The notes beneath the pieces were generated by a model. The model saw only the letters and a list, made by a program, of their open reading frames with translations, was not told the DNA's origin and ran no database searches. A program made the translations under genes and the position numbers. This document shows positions 31,101-56,200 of a stretch of DNA of 64,000 bases, piece after piece. Origin of the DNA: Taeniopygia guttata. Lineage: Eukaryota; Chordata; Aves; Passeriformes; Estrildidae. The DNA lies in NCBI RefSeq assembly GCF_048771995.1, contig NC_133030.1, positions 55,150,001-55,214,000 of the forward strand, written 5' to 3'. Numbering within the stretch: position 1 is the first letter of the stretch; each line of letters starts with the position of its first letter.

Positions 31101-33037
31101 CTGAGGTGCTTACCTGAGTAGTCAATGAGCTCTCATGACACTTTTCTTACATTGTTTGAGAGTGTGTTTAGTTTAACCCAGAGGGGCAGGCAGGCAAACA
31201 ACAGCCAAGAGTAATTCTGAATTAAGTTATGCTGTGCTGCAGGACATGCACATTAAGCTTTTCTCTCTGTAAAGACACCTCACTCACTAACTGGCTTCCT
31301 ACTGAAGCTGGACATGCACTGAACATGTGCACCTGCTTTATGAGGTTCCTAAAGACAGAGACAGTCTATTCCATGAAATGGGAAAGGAATCCAAGTTTAC
31401 AGTTCAGCACTTACCAGACTCCAATCCACCATACTTGTAAGGATACTGCACACACAGGCACAGCTGTAAACCAATCTGAGTCTTCCCAGCAGAACTCTCT
31501 CCAGCAAGCTCCGTGATTCCCACTAAAGGAATGCCACCTTTTAACAAGTTGTCTAGCACTGAACATCCCAGGCTCAGCTTCTGGTGCTGGGAGGGGAAAT
31601 TATCTTTATCTTGGTAGAGCTGAAGTGCTGCAGGGTTTGGGAGTGTTTTTTAATTATTAAAAATTAAAAAAAAAAAAAAAGAAAAGAAAAAGGTAGTTTC
31701 ATTTATTATTTTTCCAGCACACAATGATACAAAATAGATGCTGTATACAAGGTTTATCCCTACAAGGGATGCTTTCTTTATTGATGGAGAATTTCCCTAA
31801 TTCAGCCTGGTCTTCCCCACCTCTGTCTCCCCGTCAGACCTACTGCTGAATATCTGTAGAAAGATTGATAATTTACACTGAGTTATTTCCTCTTCTCAAA
31901 CTCTTTTTTCCTTTCTCTGCCTCTAAGATGTCCCTGAAGAAAGTAACACTGAGAGAGGATTTTGACAGCTAAGGTTCAAGCACAGCCATTATGGAAATAG
32001 AAAGCTCTAGCAGATTATAAAACAGCACAGCAGGCATCTGGTCAAAGCCTAAAGACACATGCAATCACAAGAACATAGATTTTAAATACAGGGTTGTCAT
32101 TAAGAATTGTACAGCAGGAGCTATTAGGTCCTGCTTCTTTGGAATGAGGTGTTTATGAAAAATCAGTTTATGAGGCTTTTAATATATGATATAAAGTTTT
32201 CAACTAATCTTAGTCCAAAAAAAGAATAGTGAGAGAGGGGAAGAGAGTGTGATAGAAAAAGGAAATATTTTGTTCCTGTATTTAAGTGTTTCAGACTGGA
32301 GAAACATTTGTCCTTTTTCAAGCAGACTCAATCCTGAAAAATGACACCCATTCACTTCCATTTACCCTCAGGGGAGCTGTCCTTTCCATTCTCATTTTAA
32401 ACTCACATTTCTATGCCATTAAGGAGCCAGAACCCAATTTTCTCCCTGTCACAGTTATTCTGAGCTTTAGACAGAAGCCTTTTTATGCCCTGACTGCATT
32501 ACCTGTGAGCATGCTGTTCCTCCTCAGTGTGTGAGAGACTGTTTTCAGCAGGCACTGGATATCTGCACTGGGGAGCTTCATCAATCTCTGCAAGTCTGCT
32601 CCAGACAAGTTTAAAATCTCTTTTACTGATTTTATGTCAGCTGAAACAAGAGGAATTTTTATAAATACTTTTGGCTGTCTTACATAGCAAAGTTTTCCCA
32701 ATTTGTAATTCTCATTTACTTGAGGCTTATCTGTGCTGCATTCTTGTACAGTGGGCAGGCAACACTCACGTGGAATGTACCAACACAAGCTGTAAAACTG
32801 TTTGGAAATTTATTATAGAAGCATGGCCAAAACCCAACACTTTTTATTACTCAAAAAATTTCTTCATGAAACACTTAATGACAGTTCTAAAATGTTAGTG
32901 TCCATCTGTCTGCTTATACCCACAAACACACAATTATGTCAAGGATGTCAGTGTGGTGACAGACAGTGGCAAATTAAATTACCTTTTTTCAGGGCAGCAA
33001 TTGTTTTGGGGTTCAAGTCAAACTGGTCCCAGTCCAT
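24941..33037 (-). CDS. XRCC3: XRCC3, RAD51 paralog for homologous recombination
   Basis: RecA/RAD51-fold ATPase that pairs with RAD51C (CX3 complex) in nuclear recombination repair. Coding exons on the minus strand, in order: 32983-33037, 32503-32640, 31415-31627, 28351-28505, 27308-27520, 26203-26249, 24941-25163. Phases join cleanly to 1044 nt, 347 codons plus TAA, against 346 in human. The N-terminal helical domain, Walker A GESSAGKT at about residues 107-114 and Walker B LVVID are intact. The penultimate 47-nt exon is the most divergent from human; the C terminus ([15 protein letters not shown]) is strongly conserved. The ATG context is good (G at -3, G at +4). It shares a promoter region with ZFYVE21. 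Confidence 0.96.
26203..26249 (-). CDS. XRCC3: XRCC3 47-nt exon
   Basis: Short exon with strong sites (gcttcag acceptor, gtgagt donor). Encodes [15 protein letters not shown] and two bases of Arg. VTDAV matches human VTEAM after INQ; the rest has diverged. The phase fits both neighbours exactly. Confidence 0.9.
27172..27276 (-). other. Candidate alternative last exon of XRCC3
   Basis: After acceptor ttctgtag a 34-codon frame ending SDDYY and TGA runs at phase 0, followed by AATAAA at 27128-27133. The preceding donor (27307) is only 31 nt away, too short for an intron, but the phase-0 donor of exon 28351-28505 could splice to it. Codon use looks coding; the product is not recognised. Confidence 0.3.
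27308..27520 (-). CDS. XRCC3: XRCC3 exon with Walker B
   Basis: 213 nt, phase 0-0. Encodes [37 protein letters not shown] and PIVCINQ. LVVIDS is the Walker B strand. GC-rich relative to its introns. Confidence 0.96.
27800..28182 (-). mobile_element. CR1 LINE fragment, 5'-truncated
   Basis: In plus orientation it starts with catagagttat and gggttggaatggacc, the antisense of a CR1 3' end, then runs through the conserved CR1 3' UTR/ORF2 tail (ggcagggacacctcccac, gaatttcttcct, ctccaggctgaac). It is inserted in the XRCC3 intron between 27521 and 28350, in the same orientation as the gene. Confidence 0.88.
28351..28505 (-). CDS. XRCC3: XRCC3 exon: core ATPase
   Basis: 155 nt. Encodes [19 protein letters not shown] and [13 protein letters not shown], closely matching human [19 protein letters not shown]. 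Confidence 0.96.
28506..31414 (-). other. XRCC3 intron, 2.9 kb
   Basis: Holds the solo LTR at 29426-29808. A 94-codon minus-strand frame (29217-29501) begins inside that LTR and was not accepted as a gene. Nothing else recognised. Confidence 0.75.
29426..29808 (-). mobile_element. Solo LTR of an endogenous retrovirus (fossil)
   Basis: About 383 bp, minus-strand orientation, with TG at one end and CA at the other. Flanking hexamers acctca and ccctca look like a 6-bp target duplication with one mismatch. Inside are an AATAAA region near the 3' part and a local 12-bp duplication. From memory it resembles passerine ERV LTRs. No internal region is attached, so it appears to be a solo LTR left by recombination; the near-intact duplication suggests moderate age. 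Family assignment (ERVK-like, from the 6-bp duplication) is tentative. Confidence 0.65.
31415..31627 (-). CDS. XRCC3: XRCC3 exon with Walker A
   Basis: 213 nt. Encodes [58 protein letters not shown] and LES. The P-loop Lys falls at residue 113, the same position as in human XRCC3. Confidence 0.96.
31664..31691. repeat. Poly-A tract
   Basis: A-rich homopolymer just upstream (on the minus strand) of the XRCC3 Walker A exon. Confidence 0.8.
32503..32640 (-). CDS. XRCC3: XRCC3 exon: N-terminal domain
   Basis: 138 nt. Encodes [20 protein letters not shown] and TLRRNSMLT, a helical region like human LKSVKEVLHFSGPDLKRL. Acceptor tttcag, donor gtaatg. Confidence 0.95.
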
Positions 33038-33040
33038 CTC
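32983..33040 (-). CDS. XRCC3: XRCC3 first coding exon
   Basis: The acceptor tgtcag lies just before GAGATG, so the exon has only three bases of 5' UTR (33038-33040) and the coding part is 32983-33037. Encodes [18 protein letters not shown], like human MDLDLLDLNPRIIAAIKK. The first exon must therefore be non-coding and further upstream. Confidence 0.93.
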
Positions 33041-33202
33041 CTGACACAGCACAGCAGTGAGCAGCACATCCCATAATTATCTGTGATTAAAGTGGCTTTT
33101 ATCACAGACACAGGCAAGAAAAAATAGGCATAAATCAGTGTCAAAAGTTTTCAGAAGTTTTTTTTTCCTATTTTTAACAATCTATTTATCAGCTATCTTA
33201 GA

Positions 33203-33252
33203 GAAGTATCAATTATTCTGGGGTAGTATCTGGAGAAGTATCAATTATTCTG
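33203..33252. repeat. Short direct duplication
   Basis: A 19-bp segment (gagaagtatcaattattct) occurs twice at a spacing of about 32 bp, next to AT-rich sequence and just 5' of the CR1 fragment. Confidence 0.85.
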
Positions 33253-33307
33253 CTATTATGAGAATTATTGCTATTATTATTTTATATATATTGATATTAT
33301 TTGACTA

Positions 33308-33783
33308 TGGGAAAAGTGTGGCCAGCAGGCTGAGGGAAGTGATCCTCCCCCTCTCCTCAGCCCTAAGTGAGGCCACATCTGGAGTTCTGTGTTCAGTTTT
33401 GGGCTCCCCAGTACAAAACAAGGAGCTACTGGAAAGGGCCCGGCAGAGGCCACAGAGGTGCTGAGGGGTCTGGAGCGTCTCCCTGATGAGGAGAGAAGAC
33501 AGAGAGGGGATCTCACCAATGCATATCACAATCCCAGAGGTGGGTGCCAAGAGGATGATGTCAAACTCTCTTCAGCTTCACCTCAAGATGAAGAAGAGCC
33601 CTTACACCGAGGGTGGCAGAGCACTGGAACAGCTGCCCAGGAAGGCCATGGAGTGTTCCTCTCTGGAGACATTCCAAACCCACCTGGACTCATTCCTGTG
33701 CCACTGCTTTAGGTGAGCCTGCCTTGGCAGGGGGTTGGGCTGGATGATCTCCAGAGCTCCCTTCCAACCCTGGCTATTCTCTA
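33308..33783 (+). mobile_element. CR1 LINE fragment, 5'-truncated
   Basis: Plus-strand CR1 tail: gtggccagcaggctgaggga, gaggccacatctggagt, ctggagcgtctccctga, ending with ggttgggctggatgatctcc and the terminal attct-type octamer. ORFs read across it (33389-33712 and minus 33277-33550) are shadows of this element. It is antisense to XRCC3. Confidence 0.9.
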
Positions 33784-34429
33784 ACCCAACCTTTTGGCAG
33801 AAGTCTTCTCTGCTGGCTGTTCACATTTATCCTATTAAAGAATTCAACCAATAATCCTGCAGTTAAGAGCTACTGGGAGTGTTAATTGCCTGTAATCCTG
33901 CATAGTGCTTTTGCTCTGGACTGCAGCTCACAAGCAAGCTGGACAGTCATTTATTCCTGTCAGTCTTCACACGAGGCTTTCATTTTCAAATAGAAAAAAA
34001 TCACACGCAAGCAAGTTAGGATGACCCAGGATTATTCATGCATTGGACAGTCAAATATACATTTATTAGCTAAAAACAAATTTAATATGGAATTGTTAAA
34101 TTCTGTTTGTTTCTTGTAAAGACATTTAACAGCTCTTTTAATACTTTGGTCCGAAACACAACAGTTTAGCCCCATGGCTGCCTAGAAGAGGTTCTTAGCA
34201 TTATTCTGACAAACTTTAGGAAGGATTGCAGCAGAGACCCAGGAGTTATATGAGAACACATGACTTTATGAACAATCCCTTTTTCAGCATGGGGAGAGAG
34301 GCTGTGATGGGTACTAATAACAGAATAAATCTAAAAGAGGCAAGTTACTCTTAAGTAACACCCATTTAAATCAACATTCCGAGAAGGTTTAGAAGCCAAA
34401 ACTTACTGAAATGAATCATGATTACGACG

Positions 34430-47717
<13,288 letters not shown>

Positions 47718-48435
47718 GAACTGCAGATGTGGCCTCCTGAGGGCACACACAGACACCAGCCTCCACAGACCTGCCTCTCACTTTGTGCTGATTTGACAGC
47801 TGGCAATATTTGCTCTTCTTGACTCTCATTCCAGTGTGGTTCATTATGTAAGAACTGGCAACTGCAATGTGATTATTTTTTTGAACCATGAGTATTCACG
47901 GTAGTGTGCAATATGTATACAGTTAATGCTTTAAACAGCCTCACCTTTTAAGACTTTGTATATTTTGTTAAGCCTTTTACTGGCACTTAATATGAAAGTG
48001 ACCTGCACTACAGCTAATGTACAGCACAACTTTTATAGTAACTGTTATATATACTGTTTGCTACAGGAAGCAAACAAATGTGTATGTCTCTTCTGCAGAG
48101 AATAGCTTTTGGGTATAGATCTCAGGTTTTTCCCTCTATCCAAATGTTTAAAATTAATGTACAAAAAAAAATCTGCCTTAGATATGATTTTATAGAAATC
48201 ACATGAGTTTTTTTAAACATTTAATTTTAAACATCTAAATATTTCACCAAATACCACCAAATTTGACTTACATGAACTTGACCTTGAAACTTCACTTCTG
48301 TAATAAGCTTCCAGAATAATTTTTAGTTTTGTATTTTCTTTTTGGTAACTAGCTTTTGTTAATCTGTTATGCTACCTGAAATTGTATACAAATTAATGTA
48401 CAAATATGAATAAATTAATTCACTTATTTAAAAAA
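47718..48435 (+). other. ZFYVE21: ZFYVE21 3' UTR
   Basis: AT-rich, ending with AATAAA at 48409-48414 about 700 nt after the stop. The exact cleavage point is estimated. Confidence 0.7.
48409..48414 (+). terminator. ZFYVE21 poly(A) signal
   Basis: AATAAA on the plus strand, the only strong hexamer in the UTR. Confidence 0.7.
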
Positions 48436-48724
48436 AGAGGTGCTATTTAATTTTGTAATATACAACTTCTATAGTAATGGCCACCTTGGTCTCTGAACTC
48501 TGAAAATTTTCACTTTTTCTAAAGTAAACATTAATTTTAGTTCTAGGTTGATTTGTCCCAATTGGAATACTAGTGTGTAAGCACATCTTCAGCAAAACTG
48601 ATAAAACAAGGAGGAAAGGTGGGTTGACAGCTCTAACTTTGGCAAGCTACAATGAGTGTTTCCATGCAGACTCTGACCAAAGCCACATCTGCTGTCGAGA
48701 CTTCTGTAAAGAGAGTGGAGAATG

Positions 48725-50223
48725 CAGCCATGCCTTAGCAGTACTTTATTGTGCACATTTACATGTTCTCTGAATTAGTGTATCATAGGCTCTTGAAATC
48801 ATCACATTCATGTAGCAAATTCTTCAACAATAATACCCTTTCACTTTTCACCACAATATATACAGTTAATGCTGACCTGTGGTAAAAGCAAGTTACAGCA
48901 CTGCAGAAATGGATATATAAATTATACACAGAACTTGTACATGAAGAGTTAATCAAATTGCATACTGTTAAATGGGAGAAAATTACAAGAAATATGGCTA
49001 AAACTTATAATGGGAAATTCAAAATATACTTTTGATATATAAAATCATGTACAATTAAAATTCCAGTGAAGTGCCTGTTTTGGGGTTTTTCTTTTTTGCT
49101 TGAAACTACAACGTAGTGGAACAGGTTATTGCATAACTTGCCTTGGCAGCAGTTGAAGGCTGCCAAGAACCACAGAAACTGTCCTCAAATAAGCTATTGC
49201 CTTTCTTAAATCCTCCTCTAAACCTTGTTTCTTTCTTCTCCTCGACTTGGCATCTACACGACTCTCTCTACTTCTATCCAGTCCTTCATATTTTCTTCTA
49301 GACTGACTCAGGCAGACTTCAGGTGACACAGTATATAACCCTTACCAGACTCTTACCCTTTTCAACTATTGCACTTTCATCCCTGCAGACATACAAATCC
49401 CTTTAGCTGCTGCAACTTCAGTACTAACTGTTGTGTCCAGGCGGGGCGAGCTTGGGGGGTTAGTAGGGAAACCTTTACATTCGTAGAAGTAACACCGGTG
49501 CTGTAGGCTGAATAATAAGAAAATAAAACACCAAGTGAAATATTGTGTAGGGACTTCGAGAAGTGTACAAATACTGTTGGTTTTTGTTAGTTCTCTAGCT
49601 TGATTCTAAATGCAAATACTGCAAGATGCTAGACTAGGTAAAGCTTTTGTTGGGGTTGTCCAGACTAGGATTTAAGTGTTTACTGTGTTGCCACCCAAAA
49701 TCCTAGCCCTCACCAAGCTTTGGTAACTACTTAATTATGCATGTAACAGGTGAGGATCTAGGTGTCCTAGAACCCAAAGAGCTGATGGGTAATGAGAACT
49801 CAACATTCACTGGTATGGAACAGAAATACCCAAAATCCCGACATGGGACAGTTGCTGTGGGGGGTTGGAGCAGACCGGACAGCGCATCTGCACTCTGCAA
49901 AGGACACCTCTGAACACGGAACACAAGAAAGCTCCTACCACGGAACTCTGACTCAAAACACCGAGTTGGACGAGAGCTGGCGCAACACTGGCGGTAGCGG
50001 AGGTGTCGCTCTCCTCGTCAGTGCTGGGTCACACAAACAATCCTCATTTACAAACCGCAGATCTTGGAAATCGTGGATGCTGTCCATTTAACAAGAGAAA
50101 GCACCATTAAAACTAAATATCATAGTTTTATTTCTCTGTGTGAAATGACCAAAAATGATGGCTCCAGTGTATGTTCTAAGTTTCCAGTTACCAGCATGGT
50201 ACTGCACTGTTGTACAACTGAGT
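48725..50223 (-). other. PPP1R13B: PPP1R13B 3' UTR
   Basis: Starts after the TGA at 50224-50226. Candidate minus-strand AATAAA hexamers lie at 50127-50132 (proximal) and 48745-48750 (distal). ORFs here have no protein resemblance. Use of the distal site would leave about 300 bp to the ZFYVE21 end. Confidence 0.6.
48745..48750 (-). terminator. Candidate distal PPP1R13B poly(A) signal
   Basis: AATAAA on the minus strand (TTTATT on plus). Confidence 0.5.
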
Positions 50224-50265
50224 TCAAGCAAGGGTTCGCTGTCGAGGTTTTATTCGTGGATATAA
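50224..50265 (-). CDS. PPP1R13B: PPP1R13B last coding exon (42 nt)
   Basis: After acceptor ttttttag: [13 protein letters not shown] and TGA, the invariant ASPP C terminus. An AATAAA hexamer happens to lie inside the codons for RIKP. Confidence 0.95.
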   Translation of the reverse strand, partial: LYPRIKPRQRTLA

Positions 50266-53200
50266 CTAAAAAACAGAATAACAGTATTAGGCTTTGCAAG
50301 GTTAATACCAATTTAAATAATTCATAACTAAGGGGTACTTATTAGGCAGAACTGGGTGATGAAGTGTTTTGGGAGGTGGGGTTTTTGTAAGCTTGAGGGT
50401 GTTCTTAGGCCACTCCTGAAAAAAGAAGCAGGAGGAAAAGGGCTGATTTACTCCTGCCAATGGCAGCAATGGCTGCTCTGAAAATGACATGGTGCATTTA
50501 GCTCAAGATCCAGAATAGACAATGGATGCTTTTACATAAGCACAAAAATTCCCTGTTGAGCACTCCAGAGAGCTTATTTCCTGCTCTGCAAGGTTCTCCT
50601 ATGCATTTTGTCCTCAGTAGCTTTCTACTTAGTCACCTTACATTCCTGGCCTCCCCTGACACTGTTCCATCTGTCTGAGGAGCATAAACAATGTGCCTAC
50701 AGTTGTCATCTTCAAGGTCCTTTCCTGTTTAAAACTCACACACTCCCCTGTGCTCTTATCTTGTGCAAGGTATTAAAAACCTTCCCAAAGAACTTTCTGA
50801 ACCAAGGCTTCAAGCTGCCTAATAGAGCCATCATATTTTCAATAAAGGCTCTATATCTCAGCCAAGGAGGAGAAAAAAGTCTCATTAGAGCATAAACTAT
50901 ATTAAATATACTAACTTGCTTAATGACAACCAGCACCAATCTCCTAACAGTAGCCTCTCCTGTTTGTTTATAATGGCACAGAGGCCAGAGAGACTAACGT
51001 GCTTTATACCACTTCATAGTGCTGTGGATGGTGCACAGAGGAATTCTGACTAAAGATCCATCTCCTGTTTCTACTTCAAGTGCACGTGAAAAATAGAAGG
51101 AAGAGGGTGAAAGAACTTACCCCTAGGAGATTTTTAGGCACATAGCCTTCCTTGTCATTGAGGCGGGCCCACCACCACTCTGTTTCATTGTCATCCTTGC
51201 GCCTCAGAATAGTGATGGCATCGCCCTCGTGGAATGACAGCTCATCATTGTTCTGGGCTTCATAATCCCACAGAGCATACACCACCCCTTTATTCATCAC
51301 TCCCAGCTTCTCCTGCACTCCTGTTAACAACACCAGATGGTAAAATAGCCTCTTTTTCCCCTCTGAGATTTTTACTATTGACATGGAGGCCCATGTCAAT
51401 AGTCTCCTGTTAATAACATTTCATGAACAGTTTTCAGCACTTCCATGATGAAATTCTGTCAGAAATTTAACTGCATGATAAAACAATCTTGCAAAATAAT
51501 TTAGAGAATGAGGTTTTTCTCTTTTATTATATATGCAGTGGAAACTGCTTCCTACAGTAGGCCTTGTACAGGGACACTTGAGGCTTTCAGAACTCACACA
51601 ATGTCAGATCTGACAGATCCTTGATGAAGGTTAAATCCTCTGATGGAAACTAAAAATTTGTCTGCTCCATTGAAGTGCTTTTCTTGAAAAGTATGTTTTA
51701 GTAAGTAAGCACCTTCTGTAAATTAATTATTTATAAAGTCTATTTCTTTGTGCGATCTGCTAGAAATCTGGGTATAGATCTCAGGTGCCCAGATAACAGA
51801 ACAGCTCTGAATTTCAGCATAGGGATGAAAATCAGAGCGCAGCACCACTACACAGAAACATGCTGCCTTGTCAAAATGCCTTGGAAACACCAACTCTTAA
51901 TAGCATTTTATGGGAAACAAAAGGGTGTTCTTCTATTAAAATTTAGTTGACAGCCTGTGCATCTGGAAGTTAGGAGTCTCTCTGTCAAAATACTTGACAA
52001 CTCACTGTTACGGTCAAAACCTCCCTGTATAAGCACTTCCTTGAAATGAAGCCAAATTAAAACTTTAAAAATCTTAACACTTGAAGGGAAGGAACCTGTG
52101 AAGTAATTAAAACCACAGAAGGACTAAGACCAACATGAGAGTGAAAAGGTGATGCTGGTTTTAGCACTTTGAAATGACAGGGGCATGATGGGCCATATCA
52201 TCCAGTCTGGGGCCTAAGCAGATGTTTCACATAGATCAGAGGGACAAATCAGGATAAATCTTAGGAAAGAGCTGGTGTCACAGCTTACCATATAAAAACT
52301 GGGAACACTGAATATAACCTTCTTCCATCTCCTCACACTTGTCTGCAGCAGTTTCTATATCACTTATAGTTGAAGCAAAAATAGCTGCCCCAGATTCTAC
52401 CAGTAGTTTACAGAGATGAACACTATTGCAAGAAGCTGCACAATGCAAGGGTGTCCTGAAACAAAGCAAAAAATGTACATGTGAAAAAAGAAGTTTCCAT
52501 GAATCCTAACTTTCATGTTGCCATTTACAGCCTGTCTGCTTTAACAGGAAAATTTTCTTTATGTTTATAGTATGTGTATGCATTGTCTAAAACCTGTCAA
52601 GCAGCTAGGGTGGATTTCAGGATTTACCTGACTCCAGAAAAGCCAAGCATTATGAAACAGGTGATAGCAAAACTAATAATTTTCACAGCTTACAAAGCTG
52701 TTGGGTGTGAAAGGGTATTTTCCAATACAAGCAAGCCTGAAAGGTAAAATAAAGTTGAGGATTCACATCCCCCCCCACCCCAAAAAGACTTCAGGAATGC
52801 TACAACTACTTGTAAGGTGAGATTCTTCAAGAACACAAACATCTGTAGTGGTATCTATGATGAAGAAACTTAAGCAAAATAATTTCTGTCATTTGTTATT
52901 TATAGTTTAATTCTTTCATCATCTGAACAAGAAATGCAACTCTAACACTAATTATCAGAAACTGTAATCTAATTTATGGTTTAAGTGTGCTTGCTTGAGA
53001 GCTGAATATGCTGTAACCTTGTATTTGAGTTCATCCACAGCTTAGAGAGTACTCGTTTGATGGGGATAAAGAGGAAGGAAATTGTTCCCAGAACAATTAA
53101 AGTTTTCAATTAAATTTTGAATGTGCATTTAAATAGTGCTTCTCCCAGATACCAGGGTAAGAATCTTGACACTTACCACCCATCACTATCTGCTGCATTT

Positions 53201-56200
53201 ACATTTACACCAAAATCAAGAAGAAACTTCACAATGTGGTGATGACCAGCACACACTGCATTATGCAAAGGTGTAATGCCTTCATCATTTGGTTTACTGG
53301 GATCATCAACCTGTTGAAAACATAAAATAGTTTAGCACTTTCTTCTTCCTAAATACTTCATGGGGTTTCCATTGTTTAAAAGCTTACCTCATATATGATT
53401 CGTTGTACCAGATCAAATTCACCCTCCAAAGAAGCATCTAGGAGGAGAGCCAAGGGATTGAACTTCACTCTCAAACCATGGCCTGTTCTTTCTGAGTTGG
53501 GTTTCTTCAAGTTGGTACGTTTTGTCTGAGTAAAGATGAAGGTTAGAGGGATCAGTTCAGGTTGTACAAGTAGAAAATATGATTCATTTATGAATCTCAT
53601 CTTCCTAAATGATATTTAGAGCTATGAAAATATTTCTATTTAAGTCTCTAAATAAAAGGCTTGATAAATAACTACATTTTATGCAGTTAAAAAATGAAAA
53701 AGCAAGCCAATAAAGCTTCAAAGCTTTTAATTAAAGATAGTGAGTACACGGCATGAAGTACTTAAGTCAGTGTTTTAAGCATCATCATCTTAATTGTATC
53801 TAATATAAGCTGTGCATATTACTAGTGAATTATCTAAGACAGTGAAAAGTTTTGCTTAGCCTGGAAAGCACCGCATAATTAAGCCAGAGTCTGTACTTAG
53901 AGGAAACAATGCCTTGAATTAGCAGGAGTCCCTGTTGTAGGTCAGACCTGGCAAGTTGGGAGTTTTGTTGTAGAAACGAAAAGTACACAACATGAGGCTA
54001 TTTTATGTGACATTTTAGTAGATGTTATCAGAAGCAGCATTTTCAAGATCTGAAGCACATTTCAATGTGTTTTGGGAATATTCTGAATCTCTTACATGTG
54101 TCCCTGTCACTTGCTGTGGAAAAAATAATCTATTAACTACAGCTTTTATAGAATGCTTTTAGTCTCTAGCTCTGTAGGATCTGTTTTCACTTATGGTCCT
54201 ATATAGGATGGCTATTTCAGTTTGGAAAACAAACCCTTCACATTATGAATATTAGTTTACATATCCCATTCTCCCAGATGTCTCCTGGCCCTTATGCTCA
54301 TGGAAAACCATAAAAAGCCTTGTGCACACTGCAGTTGAACTCTCAGAAGAATGCAAGGTTCCTACCTGAGTCTAAAAGTGTGGATGAACCTTGCTTTCAA
54401 AGAGTGAGTGATAGCACAACAACAAAGAATAAAATCAACTTTTTTCTGTATTTTTCAATTCTCCAAATGTGGTAGATTTTGGTAATGACAAGTATTTAAA
54501 AGATTTTAGTACAGCTGCAGGATGGACTTGGAAAGCAATTCCAAGTATGTGACATGCCCATTAGAACAATATTTCTGCCATCACAAGCCAGCTGTGCTGC
54601 TGCTGGAGTTAGCCCTCGTCCATCTCCTCTGAGAGGGCACAAGGAGTGCAGTTTCCCCAGAATAGCCATTTTAGCTTGCCTGCAAATTAAAAACCTTCCC
54701 ACTCACATAACTATTTGTATGAAAGTAAGGGTAAGCTATCTTTGAAGTCCTGAACAAATAAAAAAAAAAAAAAAAAAGAAAAATGGAATCTCCAATTCTA
54801 GAATTAGTTCTACAGCAAGAACCTCCAAAGAGTTGAAAAACACATACACAACCTCCCATTACCTTATTTTGCGTATTTTCCTTATTAGGCAGCTACAGTA
54901 GTAAAGAAACTAATCCATCAGAATTCTCCCTGGAACTCCCCTGGTTTTCCTTCCTTTTGATATCATAAGACTTCAAGTGCAAAGATACTGCTGAGCACAA
55001 GCTTACCATGTTCCAGTTATGCTTAAGCACAAAGCTAATTCTGAAGTTCACAAAGTTGTTCTTTTGCTTTGTTACTTACTGGAGGAAGTGGAGGAGGAAG
55101 AGCAGGTGGCAAAGGAGCTTCATCTTCTACTGGAGAACTGACCTCTGGCGTAGGGCTGGGTGACTGCTCAGTAGAAGGAACTATAGAAAGGTTGTTGTTG
55201 TTGTCTTCAGTTGTTTCAGGTGTTTGATTTGTGGTTTCAGTGCTTATCAACTCCTCGGTAGCAGGAGAAGGTAACTCATTGTCATTGGCATCTGACGAAG
55301 GGGGTGGTTCATCAGGGACAGGAACTGTAGGTTGCATGGGGATTGGTTCTTCAATATTGCCATTGGTGCTGGCATTCCCGTTATCAACGTCAGCTAAGTT
55401 GCCTATGAAGTCCTGTGGATTGCTTGGCTGATAAAAAGGAGCACTTTCTATCCCTCCAGCCAGGGTATTAAAGCGCTGGTACAATAATTTTTGTATATTG
55501 GGTCCACTCGGGCCCTCTGGCTCGGTGATGGAGCTGCGTTTCTTTAATGGCCTCGGAGCATTGGCCAACTTTCTCCTCAGAGCCTCGAGGTCAGCATCAC
55601 TCTGATACCGTAGGGGCGAGTGCACAATAGGGGTGAGCTTAGTAGGACTGAGAGGACGGGGAATGTTTTCCACATTGCTGTTTTCACTGGGTGGTGGAGC
55701 GTTTTCCAGCTCTTGATCTTTTTCTGTGACCTCAGTCTGAGACTGAGATTGTGGCTGTGAGGGAGACTGGGCGGGCAAAGAGCCATGAAGGAATGGCAAG
55801 GGTGAGGGAGAGGTTGAACCAGACTGTAATACAGGCTTTCCATAAACTGAAGAAAAGAAAGATGGAAAACAGTGAAGAGCTGTTCTTAAATTACAAAATA
55901 AATATTCATAAAAAAACTATTGCTACTTGTTTGGCACTAATACAGAAAGAAAAAAAATTGTTCTGGGGACTGTCAAAACTGAAATAAATACTTACCTGTT
56001 GGTGATGCTGATGCTTACAATTATAAGCTACAAGTAGCATCTGGAATGTTTTTCCTCTCTCATGAGGAAGAGCAATAAGAGGAGCAATACTCTCGTATCT
56101 AGACACTGTTTTTTCAACTTATTATTAAAGTATTGATAAAGTATTCAGGCTATATTGTTCCAATTGCATATGGTTTTAAAATAAAAGGTAAATCAATGCA

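Larger units (their letters stand above)
33041..34406 (-). other. XRCC3 first intron (5' UTR intron)
   Basis: Inferred between the probable exon 1 donor (gtaagt ending the exon at 34407) and the acceptor before 33040. It contains a short duplication (33203-33252) and a CR1 fragment (33308-33783). Confidence 0.6.
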
